Below are positions 10,582-22,878 of a DNA stretch of 64,000 nt, in pieces (position 1 is the stretch's first letter; each line of letters opens with the position of its first letter). The position numbers and the translations under genes are program-made. The DNA comes from Clonostachys chloroleuca (taxonomy: Eukaryota; Ascomycota; Sordariomycetes; Hypocreales; Bionectriaceae). Location of the stretch: NCBI GenBank assembly GCA_037952775.1, contig JBANAY010000004.1, positions 1,116,001 to 1,180,000 of the forward strand, read 5' to 3'. Under the pieces are notes generated by a model. That model was given only the letters and a program-made list of their open reading frames with translations, was not told where the DNA came from and searched no databases.

Positions 10582-12468
10582 ATTAGTATAATGTATTTAT
10601 GAGGTTCTCGTGATCTAGGTAAACGGCGGGGTTCCAGGTGTATCTCCCCATCAGACCCATGTCTCGGCTGGGTCCTGTAAACTCATCAACTGTCATGCAG
10701 GGCACAAGAAAAGGGACCAGCCCGATTGTTGTTCGAGCAGAACAGATGTGCGACAGGTTGCGAGGAGCGATATGATGGCAGCGGTTGAAGAAGTCGCAGG
10801 AATTTCCAAAGGGGGGGTTCGATGGTGTATGGACGGATGGGTGCGACGCCAGTGACGTTTAAGCAGAGCACGACCCCAGAAATTATCCCCGTTTAGTTGG
10901 AACGCATATGCTTCGCCACGGATCGGGTAATTAGGCACGGCACGTAAGGGGCAGTCTTGCAAATCTCTGTCGTCGTGTTTCTGGAACCATTCCCTTGTAT
11001 TCGAAACCGGTCGGCCAGCACTTAGAACTAAAAGCACTGCTGGTTGGATAGGATAGTCGCAGGTTGCAAGTCGAGGATGGACCAACGGTAAGGTTGATGC
11101 CAAGAGATTTTATTTGGCTCCCTGGTCTCGCCCCCCCAAGAAGAAGCCAGGTACCTCGTACGTGGGCGTGCCACGCACCTGTAGTGAAGTACCGGCACCC
11201 ACTTGGGGGTCTTCCCAAGGTTGCCGCCCGATCATGGTGGGGCGGTAGGCACCTCCTACAGTGCTACGCCAGGTACCTTTTCCAATACCTGGCAGCAGCA
11301 GAGCCAACTGTGGAGGCAGGACGGCAGTTATGTAACCCTATTAAAATGAAGCCAATGTTTACTGTGCCTCTCTGGCCTCTGAGCCTGGAGGGAATACTTG
11401 GACAGAAACTGCCGACATCCTGAAGCATGACATGCTGAATACGGCAAGGTACTCTATACGCAGGTGCCTGGCATCGCTGTACCTGTCTCGTGTTTGCATG
11501 ATCTGTCATTGTGGCTCAGTCAAGAGTCTAGTTTAGAGCGTTGATTAGGCCCATCCGCCGCTGAAGACACGACGCCTTGCCCCTAAACAAATTTGAGGTC
11601 GACAGGTGCGCACCTGATACTTAGCCCAAAACCCCAACAAAGCCACGAGCCCATGGCCAATTCTTGGCTGACGCATGTGCCGGGCCCGCTGACTGGCCAG
11701 CATCTGCAGCGAATCAAGGGCATTGATTCTGCATGAATGGGAAGGTTAATTGATTCGGCCAATTCACACGTAACCAGAGGCGCGCCGGTTTGCAACGGCT
11801 GCGTCAATTGTTGATGCGGTAACCTAGACCAGGTATCCAACACTGACCGCTACTAAACAACAGAGGGCCCTCAATGCTCGAATGAGGATCTGCCTGTGCC
11901 GATCTCTTTCTGTTAGAGGCATAATTATTAGCAGAGGTGCGACAACAGAAGAAAGGAAAGACGCCCCACACAATCTATCTTTAGAGAATGCAGCCCATTT
12001 TAGATCTCGCGCGGGCTTGTTGAAGCACCTCGCATCTTAGATATGAGCTCGAGAGCTTTGGCTGTGCTATCATCAGCTCACCGCGAACCATGTAGCCACC
12101 AGCGAGAAAACGTCCAATGGCGGCGGCGCTGGAGGTGTGCTACCCTGAATCTTAGCGCTCCGCAATTGTGGGCACCTTAATTCCTGTCGCAAAGCTCCGA
12201 TTTGTTCCTTCCGATGACCGCATAACTTCGACATCGATTTGTTTAAGAGCCGCATCGAGGAAACAAAATCCCTCCTGCCCTTACCGAAAAAAAGGAATAC
12301 TATTTTCAAGGCCAATTATTTCTCTAGCAAGGCAAAATGAACACTGTAAGGCATGCCTCATATCCAAACGGAGGTTTCTCACCGACTGACAAGTATTCCT
12401 AGGTTAAATCTTTCTGGTTCGTTGGTCTTGAAAGATCATGCCACTTTTTGAATCCTCACTGACAGACC
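10582..12468. other. Divergent intergenic region
   Basis: About 1.9 kb between the 5-phosphatase (-) and the small membrane-type gene (+). It contains two copies of the palindrome AGGTACCT (11149-11156 and 11271-11278), each in the context CC-AGGTACCT or GCC-AGGTACCT. No ORF with coding features was found. Confidence 0.5.
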
Positions 12469-12878
12469 ATGTTGCAGGCTCGGCTGGGGTTCGCTCTGCC
12501 TCGGTACGTCCTATTTTCTTCAAGCTTCTGTTTATATTTCCTTTTTCGAATTAATAAGCACAAATCTAACGTATTCGCTTCTCAGGCGGTGCCGGCGCCT
12601 ACGTTTTCGCCAAGCGAGAGATCAACCGTGAGCGTCAAGCAAAGGAAGAGGCCAAGCGCCTGAAGAAGTACCAGAACAAGACTCTGGAGTCTTCCATCCA
12701 GGACAATGGACCGGCTGCGGCACGGGACGACATTGCAGGCTCTCCGAGCCAAGAGGGCTCCAGTGACCCAGCACCCACGAGGCATGCGCCGACCACCGAA
12801 CAGCAGCAGGTGGACGAGAAGAGTAAATTCGAGTCGAGAACGCCGTTTCGAAGTCCCAAGGGAGACAGATTCTCGTAA
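12469..12878 (+). CDS. Small conserved-looking membrane-type protein, 5' end unresolved
   Basis: The exon 12586-12878 is well supported. After a clean TTCTCAG acceptor it encodes GGAGAYVFAKREINRERQ, a short hydrophobic/Gly segment followed by a charged helix, then a Ser/Pro-rich stretch with SSDPAPTRHAP and the end SKFESRTPFRSPKGDRFS. This layout resembles short fungal proteins of unknown function (I am reminded of DUF4748) that look like single-pass, possibly mitochondrial, proteins; that is from memory only. An ATG at 12469 with donor CTCG/GTACGT at 12503/12504 gives a plausible first exon, but its phase (2) does not match the required phase (1). Removing one G from GGGG near 12486 would repair it; alternatively TTGCAG at 12473-12478 is an acceptor and a further 5' exon exists, possibly the ATG AAC ACT/GTAAGG near 12337. 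I could not settle this. Confidence 0.5.
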
Positions 12879-13457
12879 GAGAAAGGCGTAATGTCCCTGG
12901 CAGGTGGTCATCTACATTAAATGACCTTGTGTATGATATTAGTACATAAGTTACTCTGACATGCTCCTGTGGAAGCATCCTTGCAGCTTCCCATGTATAA
13001 CTAACACATTTGAATCGATTTATTTCTACCATATGTGCCTCACTAGCTCGTAGAATGCATATATGCAAGGTATATATGTAGTGTAGCGAGTGACTGTAAG
13101 AGAAGCATGAAGACCGCTAAGACCTGGCTTGATCCTCAGAATTCGACAGAGCAACTACCTAGAGGAAACAGACAATTTCAAAACGACTTTCAAATGCAAA
13201 AAACAGAAGAGGTATTCGTATCTCTTTGCTTCAGCTGCATAAAATGGATTATTCTTGCGTCATGATTCAGACTGGTCGCCAGAAGGGTGCCTGCTTATCT
13301 TATCTCGGGTCAGAGCTCCAAATGCGCATTTTCGCAAACTACACCACTGTACCACCAGGGCGGCTTCTACCTACCACTACACGTACGCGCTCCTCTGCCG
13401 TTCTGCCCAGCAGCCCTCCGAGGCCCTCAGCCCGGAACACCTAACCCTTCGCCAGGC
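12879..13457. other. Intergenic
   Basis: It contains the 3' UTR of the small gene and the promoter/5' UTR of the CID/RS protein. The in-frame extension upstream of 13458 starts only with GTG, so it was not taken as coding. Confidence 0.55.
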
Positions 13458-15098
13458 ATGGAGCACGAACTCGCCATCGCCAACGCGGCGCTGTTCGCGG
13501 CTCTTTTCCGCGCCGATCCGACGCCCCTCACGCGCCCTGATGCTGAAGCCTTCCTTCTACTGCTCGAATCGGCCCTCGTCCAATGCTCTCGTCCCAACGT
13601 CCAGGTTTGCTTCATTGCTCGAGACACGTTCGTGCAGATTCACTAAACATTGCATGCTTGCTTCCCTCGGAATCAGAAATGTAGATCTTGGATCGTCGAC
13701 AACATCGCTGTCTCGTCCACCCACCGGGCCACGGCTCTGGGGAAATACCTGGCGGCCCTCGCGTCGAAACCGAGCGACCGCGGCCGCAGAATCAGTCTCA
13801 AGAGATGGAGACTGCATATTCTCTACCTCCTCAACGATGTCATCCACCATTTGGTCACTCGGCTTAACAACCATAAATTAGAGTCCGCTTGGGAGGCGCA
13901 TCTACCTGCTCTCTTTGCCGCCGCCGCTGATTTCGACCAGTGCCCAAAGCATAAGAAGAAGCTCGAGAATCTCCTGGATTTATGGCAGGAGAAATCGTAC
14001 TTCTCTGCAAGCTTTATTGCGAAGCTTCGCGATGCTCTCGCAAATGGCGTCTCGCCCCAGCAACCTCTGAGTCAATCTATCAGCAACACGAGTGTGAAGC
14101 TTTCCAAAGACACGCCGTTTATCCTCCCCGCGTTACATGGCGACCCCTCGACGCCATGGTTTGATCTACCTGCATCTACGTGGCTCATGCACATGGAGGC
14201 TAATTCCACCAAGCCCATGAAGCCGGAGGAGATCAAGCCTTTGCAATTGAAAGCCGGACCCGCAAGCCAGAAGCTTGTTGCCGCTGTTCAGGATCTACTT
14301 GCAGATGCAGATTTTCTTTTTTCCAAAGAGAGCCAAGAGAACAATGACGAAATAAACGAACTTGGAGAGAGGATCATCCTGGACGATGTCACTGGCGAGA
14401 TTGTCGGCGGAGAGACCTACTACGGCTGGTCCAGGCGATTCTGCGAGCAGATGAAGGACCACAAACGGAGAGCGAGGAACGGAAAGGCAAAGGGCCGCTC
14501 AAGATCCAGATCCAGATCAAGGTCCATGTCAATGTCGGACCGGGATTCGCGACGTCGCTCATTGAGCCCCGCCCGTGCATCGTTCCGGAGTCGTCGATAT
14601 TCCGACTCGCCACCTGGACGAGGTCGCTCCAGCAGTCGAAGCCGGAGCCCCGACTCACGACGCTTTCGTCGACGCTCGTATAGTCGCTCGCCTTCTAGAT
14701 CTAGATCTAGATCTCGCTCCCGATCCCGTTCCCGCCCAAGGCAATCGTCATATCACAACCGACCGCCACCCCCAGCTGAGAACAACTTCATGGGTTCTCA
14801 ACCACCCTTTCCACCCCCTCCGTCCCAAAACCCCTTCCCTTCCTTCCCTCCCCCTCCACCAACAGGATACACAGGTCCTTGGCCCCCACCGCCGCCAAAT
14901 TCTATGGGAGGGCCACCCGCGAATTGGTTTCCTCCTATACCACCGGTGAATATGGCTGGCGGATGGGGCTCGGCTCCGCCTCCACCTCCACCACCATCTC
15001 ATCATCCTCATTATCAGGGAAGCAATTTCGGAAGGGGGAATGACAGGTTCAGGGGACGAGGGAGGGGCGGCTATGACCGCGGAGGTCGCGGCTGGTAA
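13458..15098 (+). CDS. CID (RPR) domain, RS-rich RNA-processing protein (CHERP/SCAF-like)
   Basis: Exons are 13458-13604 and 13677-15098 (522 residues). The N-terminal 150 or so residues are a CTD-interacting domain (CID/RPR): LLLLESALVQCSRPNVQ-KCRSWIVDNI, then RWRLHILYLLNDVIHHL and the downstream helix LENLLDLWQEKSYF. CID proteins bind the phosphorylated C-terminal domain of RNA polymerase II. Residues about 320-405 are an Arg-Ser region with runs of RSRSRS, typical of splicing regulators; a Pro-rich tract (about 410-490, PPPP runs) and a C-terminal RGG-type tail (FRGRGRGGYDRGGRG) follow. The order CID, RS, Pro-rich, RGG suggests a CHERP-like or SCAF-like co-transcriptional splicing factor. 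The intron has CAG/GTTTGC and AATCAG boundaries, phase 0. Tandem AGATCT-type codon repeats encode part of the RS domain (14694-14715). Confidence 0.85.
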
Positions 15099-16148
15099 AT
15101 CTTCGCGCTCTGACAGTGTTCGGAACAGTGTCGAGGAAATCAAACTGCATGGAAAAAGTGTATCAAAAATATGTGGGCATAGTAGGGAACTCCTCTTGTT
15201 GACACAGGTGTTATGATGGTGGATTCTCACAGATTAATATAACGGCGTTCGGTGCATCATTGTCTAAGAATACTTCGTCCATCCGCCAATGTGAAAGATA
15301 ACCTGACTCCCATTTAAGCACTCGTCTATACGATATCGACTTCTCATGGTTTCCTCATTCGTCGTCTACATCAGAAAACTAAGGGGAGGGGAAAGAAGCG
15401 AACAGAAAAAGCAATAGAACAGTAAAAAGGCAGTGCGCATGAAGATCCCCTTTTCCACATGCCAAATCTCCGCCAGCATTCCTTCAATTCCACCAGACAT
15501 AAGAACCATCTTGTAATCCTCCCGGTCCCCCCACCGACTTTGTCCCCCGGAAGTAGGCCAGTATAGGTTTGTTCTTAAAAGAAAGACAGGGCAATTGATA
15601 GTAAACACAAACGAGAGAGGTCGTGATTCAGGCCCTACCCATGCGCCAAGTAGTAACAGACCGAGGAGTCGGTGAAAGAAGAAAAAAAGTAGAAGAGGTA
15701 TGGGTTTTAAAGAAAAAAGGTAGCAAACAGTTGCCTCTTGCGCTCATGTCAGCAAAGGCATTCATATCCCCCTCCCCCTATCATCCATGCATTCGTGCTA
15801 TGATCTCAAACCGTAGCCCAAGTCCTTATTCATGGGGAAGAGAAGTGTTTTTGATCGCTCGCAAGCAACGTCATTGCCATATAGAAATCTACTAAAATTG
15901 TATATGGTCACTGCCGCCGGCGCGTAAACCAGAATTATGTTCGGCTGTGGCCTGCCAACAACGGAGCCATTTGATGATCTCAGAAATCTTCGAGAGAATA
16001 CCGACTTTTTTTGGAGGGCTCAAAACAACCTGGCTCGATATGTAGAACAGGAAGTAATGGGCATAGTTGCACTGATGTGTCGTGAACTTAAATATGCAGA
16101 TTTGGTAGGCTCTGAAGACAACCCATCCGCTCTTGATGCTTCAGCTCG
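15099..16148. other. Convergent intergenic region
   Basis: About 1 kb between the stop codons of the CID/RS gene (+) and RTS1 (-). It holds 3' UTRs; no gene was recognised. Confidence 0.5.
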
Positions 16149-18406
16149 TCACCTGGATTTTGCGGAGCCCACTGAACTTTGGCGCTCATGGTTCCCTGGG
16201 CGGCGTGCTGAGGCATCCTGAAGCTTCAAAGAGTTGAGGCGCTTCTGGTTGTCCTCGGTAAGGGGATCAACTTCATCCACACGAGCGAGGTTGCCCCCTG
16301 GGCCCTCCCGGACGCATTGGCAGTGCCATTTGATTCACGTTGTATATCGGCCTTTTCGGCCAGGGCAGCCCATTTCCGCTCACGGATAGCTTCTCTTTCG
16401 GCTGCGCTATTCTGCTGCTCCGTGTAGTCATGCGAGCAATCATCAAAGAGCTGGGGGTTAATTTCCATGAAGAGCTTCATAGCGTTATACACCATGCCAT
16501 GAATTGTTCTAGGTCTAGGTCAGTTATTTCATGATGCTCAGGTTATAAATCGCTACACATACCTATTCCAATGACCCTTAGAGTTCTCATAGAGAGGTGC
16601 GAACATAATAGGCAGGATAATCTCCACATTGTCGCTAACCAGGTTGCAAAAGTATTCGTTGTTCCAGAAGTACAATGCGCGCTCGGCGACTTGGAAATGT
16701 GGGCTGGCCACGGATTTGGCCAGCTGATGGAAGAGAGGCTCCTGAACCTTGGCAAACTCGGCCGGGTCCATGACCTCGAAAATATCCTCGACTTCGTTGA
16801 GAAACATGACTTCCTTGGTGCTATTGACCTTGGGCCAGTATCGCAGCAGGCCAAGAACAACCTAAATCGTTAGTAACTTGACCAAAGATAGAAGAAGATA
16901 ATTAAAATGCAGTGACACTCACATCCTCCGTGAGAGAAGCATCCTTCTCCAAAAACTGGACAATGCAGTACGCAAGCTGGGGGTGATACATGCTCAGGCT
17001 CTTAGGCTTGTGAAGAGGGAGCAAAACACGTGTCAAAAAGATCTTGTGCTCCTCCTTCAATGGCAGAGCGAATCCGTTGATGATGGAACCGAGAATTTCA
17101 AGCAGCTCTGCAATACCGTTGAACCTCTCAGTCTCATACGTAAATTGAAAGAAGACGTTGTTGATCGAACGGCGGATGAATGATCGGAGATTAAGGAACT
17201 TGCCGTAAATTCGATGGAGTGTCGTCTTCAAGAAATCTCGCTCACGAGGGTCCTCAGAGTCGAAGAGTTCGAGAAGCTGGAGGACGAAGCTATGGTCGAT
17301 ATATGCCTTAGCCATATTTGTATTAAAGTCTTGGCTTTCAATGAAGCGCAGGAAGAACTCGTAGACGACCTGAATATGCGGCCAAGCAACCTCCAGTACA
17401 GGCTCGTCCTCCTCTGGATCGAATGCCTCCCCTTGAGGGTTCATTGGTGGCGGGATCGGGCGGAACAAGTTTTTGGCAAACATGTCGACGACTCGGGGGT
17501 ACATGGGTTCTGTGATAACCTGCCTGTTATTCGCAACGTAATCTAGAAGCTCGTGTAGTGCCAGGCGCTTGATCTCCTTTGATTTCATGTCACCGCTCGC
17601 ATCGTTAAAGTCGAAGATAACATTGCACTGGTCGATCTTTTGCATGAAAAGCTCCTGTCTACGGTTAGGAGGCACCTCGTGAAAACCAGGAAGCTTCTCT
17701 AGCTCTCGATGAGCCGAGATGTCGAAGCGAGACGAATGCTGTCGTTTCGGTGTCCTCAAACCCTCGGGTATCGCGTCTCGATTGTCAATTCCTCTATGCA
17801 TCAACATTGATGACTTTTGGCCAGCTTTGGGGGGGCCAGATCATGAGGCATGGTCTCGGCAGCTCCAGGAGGAGGGATGTGCTAGAGGAGGGTCAGCTAC
17901 TCGCCTGTGCTCGGCACCACGAGGTGCCCGAAAGCCCATGATGAATCGGGTATTTAAACTTACTCCAGGTGTTGGGCTGATGACAACAGTGGGTGGTAAC
18001 CTCACATTACTAGGTCCACCATTGGGGCTCGAGGCTCCGCCAGATGCACCGAACCGGTCAGGCACGTTGCCAGGTTGCACGACATTGGACAGGCCGGAAG
18101 GCTGTGAGGTAGAATGATCACCTCCCATCCCCGAAGGGTTGGCGGGCATAGACTTGCGGACATCGTTGAGGGTCGACGTCGACGAAGACGGTGTAAGAAC
18201 AGGTGACTGGTTCGAATCGCGGGAGGAGGGGGACGCGGCTCCGTCCTTCGATTCCCTATTCTTCTTGGAGGATTTGCTGTTATCTTTGCTCCTTGAGAGC
18301 TGTTGGGCCTATGATTAGTTAAGGCTTTAGAGATAATCCAAAAAAAAAAAACGACGAAGAGAGGGATGGGCGAGCTCCTTACCACTCTCTGGCCGAGGCG
18401 CTTCAT
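16149..18406 (-). CDS. RTS1: PP2A B56-type regulatory subunit, with two apparent frameshifts
   Basis: The B'/B56 subunit directs protein phosphatase 2A to substrates in stress response, septation and centromeric cohesion. Exons on the minus strand: 18406-18383, 18308-17964, 17881-16923, 16861-16563 and 16508-16149. The first 150 residues are Ser/Lys/Pro-rich and disordered. The B56 HEAT-like domain runs from [15 protein letters not shown] to the C-terminal part with [17 protein letters not shown] and [13 protein letters not shown]; blocks such as [20 protein letters not shown] and [13 protein letters not shown] are nearly invariant in fungi. The frame breaks twice: at a seven-base run (17829-17835, between [10 protein letters not shown] and KAGQKSS) and a five-base run (16294-16298, before [21 protein letters not shown]). 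One added C or G at each gives a 662-residue protein. In the raw sequence the last frame would stop at 16226. All introns have canonical ends. Confidence 0.93.
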
Positions 18407-20456
18407 CTTGGTCTCCAGGTTGCACCACCAATCCTATCTCGCAGTGGGGAGTTGCTGCTTCAAGGTACGCTCACAGTGGGGTAGAGTCGAGAGCAATGGG
18501 CGTGAACGTGCGAGCGCTTGAGGCTCCCGAAGGAGGCCGGAGTAAATCTGTCGTGCTTGAATATGCTAAGGATGTAGAAGCGCAACGGTCGATTCAGGAT
18601 GGGGCGGTTGGTCTGAGGGGGTTTTGATTTGGGGGAATTGGCAGCAGGGACGAAGAGGCGCAGAGAGGCCTGGTTGGGCGTAGACTGGGGTGGTGGATGA
18701 GAAGCAAGCAACCACAAGGGGGATAATTGTGGTGCTGGTTAGGTTGCGGTGCTCCGCGGTGCGCTGCTGCTGCACTGGCCTGAGCTGGGCTGGGATGGGA
18801 TGATGGGGACCGGGACGGTACCTAACCAGGTAGGTAGCAGGTCTTAGTAGGCACGGACGGTGTCGAGGCAAGGTACAGGCGGTAGGCACGCTGAATCGAA
18901 GCTCCTGTTTAAGGCCTTCGGGATTTTAGTCAGGCCTCAGACGGCGAATAGGCTGCCGGCGTAGGATGCAGGAGTCCACTACGCGAGGCGCACTAACAGG
19001 TACCTGCTCTACCAAAGGGAACTGGGAGGCAGTCGCACGCCGCCGTACATCATTCGTACATGCCCGTAGATCCAGCTGTGGAGAGGAAAGCTACGACCTG
19101 CATGGGCTGGTGGTCAGCGCGCCGCCTAATAAAAGCTGCCTCTGGCGGTTTCAGAGCTGATCAGGTGGCGCGGTACTTGGGGAAGTGCTAGTGCGCAAGC
19201 GCAAGGCGGCCGGGAATGATGGATAAATTACACATTTGATTTGTTGGAGAGGCAGCAGAGCTGGACGCCTTGGCCTATCGCTGCCTTCCAACCTCGTACC
19301 ACGAAGCCTGAGACGGGAAGAGGGTGTGTGGGTGGTGCCCGTCCTTGAAATCAGTGGCTGAGCTTCTATCCCCGAGAGGACCCATCCCAGGAATCTAGTG
19401 ACGCGGGGTCTGGTAAATTAGATCGCGGAAGCACTGTCTTCAATACTGTATATAGCTCTCTGTAGGAAGGTAATATCTGTTGGCCCTATTGTGACATTAT
19501 CCGAGAACTCTGGAATTACGAGGCCACCACTAGGAACCGATCCTTGAGATTGCATGATTACATTACTTTCTGAAGCCTGAAGGACGACGGGGGTATGACT
19601 GCCCGTGGAACAGCTCCTAAATTGAGACTGCATACCTCCTGAGGATGCTACTGTGGCTGTTGCTCCTGGAAACAACTTGGTGCAAACATCCAACCTCCAT
19701 GTTTCCGTTGTTTATTAGACTAGTCGACTGCCTCTATTCCAGCGGCGATATTTCATTAGATGCGCATTGATTGCTACTGGAACTGTTTTGTAGGAACACG
19801 CTGAAGTCACCCTCATTAGAACGGAGCTGCTAACCCGCGCCTTTGCATACTGTTCCCGTGACTTTGTACCGTCAGCCACATTTCATCACTACCTGTGGCG
19901 CAGGTCTTGGGGAAGGCATACGGGTGCTGAATCCGATCAAAATAGTAAGTTAAAACTATAAAATAATTCTTAGAGGTCCAAATATCAAATTATTGTCTTT
20001 AATAAGGGTGTATTGTATATTTATTGCTGGGTTATTAAACTATAAAGGTGAAGGGTTTGGTGAAACGGGAGATCAAAGTACCAGTTGGTGTGCAATATCT
20101 TATGTCACCCACTTGGAAGGTTGGCCACAGACTAGAACAAGAGATATAACCTTGAGAATGGCTTGACTGATTTCAAGAGGCCTTCGGTGTTAACACTATG
20201 GTCACAGTGTTTTCTTCTCGACAACTGGAATGTATGTGAATAACTTGTGTTGAATTTCGCACTGTGTCTCACCGCTATAAGCTGCTGATGGGCACAGTGT
20301 AGAATTAGTGTCAAGCGCCGTCGCGAATATCTCTTCCATTGAGAAGGGCTCTCAACACCTTCCCTCGGCACGGTAGCCGGCCCATGGGTCCATTCATACT
20401 TGATCTGGTATTCCAATTTTCATGTCTCATATATGCCACATAGCTGAAAGGTTGCC
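18407..20456. other. Divergent intergenic region
   Basis: Two kb between RTS1 (-) and TFC1 (+). It contains one AGGTACCT palindrome (18998-19005) and a markedly AT-rich patch near 19936-20048. A non-ATG frame at 19418-19693 has no recognisable features. Confidence 0.5.
19936..20048. other. AT-rich patch
   Basis: This stretch of about 110 bp is strongly A/T-biased (runs such as TAAAACTATAAAATAATTC and TTGTATATTTATTG), while its flanks are of mixed composition. It may be a matrix-type or promoter-distal element, or a small relic of a RIP-mutated repeat; nothing in it can be aligned to a known element by eye. Confidence 0.4.
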
Positions 20457-22406
20457 ATGGAACCATTCACCGTCGAGGCCGACGCCGAACAGCAAAGTTC
20501 AAACTCTGAACATGGGCCTAGCGAATTGGCTTCTGATGAACCAGGGATACGGCAAGGCGCACCACGATATACTATACCCGCACGGAAGCTTGCTGCCGTT
20601 GAGATCCCCGCCGTTGTACAGGATGTGGATCGTGCAGTGAGGGCGTTTGGCCGAGTCGCCAATCTGAACCATGTGAGTTGATGGTTGTTCATTCGCTGGA
20701 CTTCGCGGACTAACTAGCATTGAAGGTCTTGGATCCAGACAACCACTCCATCCCATTATTTATGAACCCAGATAGCCCGTTTTGCAAACCTTTAATGTCC
20801 CACAATGCCAAATCTCACAATGTTGTTCTCAAAGTCACCGTCCCCAAACGGACAGGACGAAAACGCAAGAGAGGCAGCGAGGGGCCTTGGCAAGGAGATG
20901 TTGATGTTGTAGACTCGAGCGAGCCTCCCTCTTCCCATGGAAATGTGTCCTCTCAGGCGCGTATGGATGACCCTAAGCTTCTGAAGAGAAAACTGCAGGA
21001 AAATGTGGGCAACTATGAGGTAGAAATCGCGGGCATAATTGAGCATTCACATCGCTTTAGAGGTCTTGCAGACTTTTACTGGGACATGTCATCGAGGTCA
21101 GATTTTGCTCGGAGATATATCGATCAAGTTCTTCCCGGTGATGGTAGGTACTCTCTCCTACTTAGAGAAGGCGAGTCTCGCTAACACATTTGGCGCAGTG
21201 GAAAAGATGAAGGAGTTCAAATTCAAGCCCGGCGTTGATCAAGGTCCGAATGTTGACGTTATTCCACCACCTGTCTTCACGCATATGAGCATGCCATTCA
21301 ACTACTTCTATTCTCAAAACCCATACGTCCGGACCACAGAGGATGGCAATGCATTCAATGCATATGCGGCCCAACAGATCGGATATTTCATAGCAGCTGA
21401 AGATCCGACGCCTCAAGGTCCACAGGTTCCGCCAGACATGACAGATCCTCGGACTGTCGAGGTGATTGCAGAATTAGAGGTCGCTTTTGAAGAAAGACCG
21501 TTATGGACTCGCAGAGCTCTGATGAATCGGCTGGGAGGGAAACTACGGAACTGGAACGAGCTGAAGAAGTATCTCAACTATGTGGCATATCAGTTCAAGG
21601 GCGGCCCATGGAGAGACGGGGTTGTCCCGTACGGACTAGATCCTCGAACTGACCCAAAGTATCGGATATATCAGACTCTCATGTTCAAACTCTTGTCTAA
21701 ACACAGAAGCACACGGCACTTTCAGTCTTGGCATAGCCTACGTGCCAATCAAGCCGGAGATGTGGATACATCCCAGACTCATCTTTTTGACGGGGAAACT
21801 TACCATACAGACGGAAAGGTCTGGCAAGTTTGTGACATTACAGACCCTCTACTCCGCAAACTTCTGGACAACGCAGCCGTGCGTCCAACTCGGGACAGCA
21901 ACAGCGGGTGGTATCATGGCGGGATGTGGGCGAAAGTGAAGGCTATAATGAAGACTAAACTTGTGGCGATCCAATTCAAACGCCATCTCACCGACAGAGA
22001 CTTTGCCTTAACCCTTCGCGCTGGAGACGAGACGCCGGTTCGATCTGGCGGGCCGTCCACATATGTCGTGCCGCTCCCAAACCTGTACTTGACAGACAAG
22101 GAGATAACACAGCTTCGAGGTCGTCTTCCTTCCAAAAAGGCAAAACATAAAGGGTATAGCGTCAGGTTTCGTGAACCGGCTAGGGACGAGGATCACACTG
22201 AGGAGCCCTCTATTGCAGATGAAGGCGTCGCTGCAGAGAATGACAACGATTGGTTGCAGGAGATGGGATCCGATAATGAAGAAGGCTCTGGTAGTGAGGA
22301 TGGAAGCGAGAGTGAGAACGATTCGGTGGCAGAGGACTATTCGGGATTTCATATTCAACACGGCATGGACGAGGATGAAATGACGGGTAGTGATAAAGAT
22401 GATTAA
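20457..22406 (+). CDS. TFC1: Transcription factor TFIIIC subunit 5 family (Tfc1/Sfc1, tau95)
   Basis: Exons are 20457-20672, 20726-21143 and 21199-22406 (613 residues). TFIIIC binds the A and B boxes of tRNA genes; this subunit (tau95 in yeast, GTF3C5 in human) contacts the A box and helps place TFIIIB. Seen in sequence: an N-terminal beta-rich dimerisation part (YTIPARKLAAVEIPAVVQDVDRA, later PLFMNPDSPFCKPL and NVVLKVTVPKRTGRKRKR), the central VIPPPVFTHMSMPFNYFYSQNP, and the winged-helix DNA-binding part (FEERPLWTRRALMNRL, YQFKGGPWRDGVVPYGLDPR, YRIYQTLMFKL). The tail is very acidic (about 60 residues rich in Glu/Asp/Ser), as in orthologs. The introns are 53 and 55 bp with GTGAGT/GAAG and GTAGGT/GCGCAG ends. 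The start ATG directly precedes the conserved N-terminus. Confidence 0.92.
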
Positions 22407-22878
22407 CACTTGGAATATTCGAAAGCGGAGATTATCAACTGGAAAGTAAGGCGAGCATCTCTCAAACTCATTATCAAGTGTTTTATGTTTTAGAAAAGAA
22501 TCACAAATTGCTTTCCCATATTTTACGGCAGCAACCGTCTATCTCACATTCATGAGCAGACGTCGGTTTAGGTAACCGAATCTTAGATGCTTCTGAGAAG
22601 ACGGCCGGGTGGCGCACTCCTGGTTCCGTTCTGCCCTGACAAAGGTCAGCCCCTCAGCAGAGAAGGTGCGATTGTTCTGCCCCTTCCCTCACCTTTCAGA
22701 AACACTAGCTGCATCCGTCAGTGACTTTCTCCCCTTTCACACAGCATTTCAACCATTCTCGGGTAATTTGGTACCTTAATTATCTGCATTTTGATTTCTT
22801 TCTAGACTCAGTACCCTCGTCTTTCTGAATTCTTCACGTCGTGTGCCTCCTACTGAGAATTCGCCAATTCAACCAGCC
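22407..22878. other. Intergenic
   Basis: It contains the TFC1 3' UTR and a pyrimidine-rich promoter region for the zinc-finger gene. No gene was seen. Confidence 0.55.

Noticed and set aside
13287..13457. In-frame N-terminal extension of the CID/RS protein
   Set aside because: The only candidate start is GTG and the residues do not resemble any CID protein; ATG 13458 directly precedes the domain.
18200..18225. GGTTCGAATC, resembling a tRNA T-loop
   Set aside because: It is inside RTS1 exon 2 and has no acceptor, D or anticodon arms around it.
19418..19693. 91-codon minus-strand frame
   Set aside because: It begins with TTG, not ATG, has no splice context and matches no family I know.
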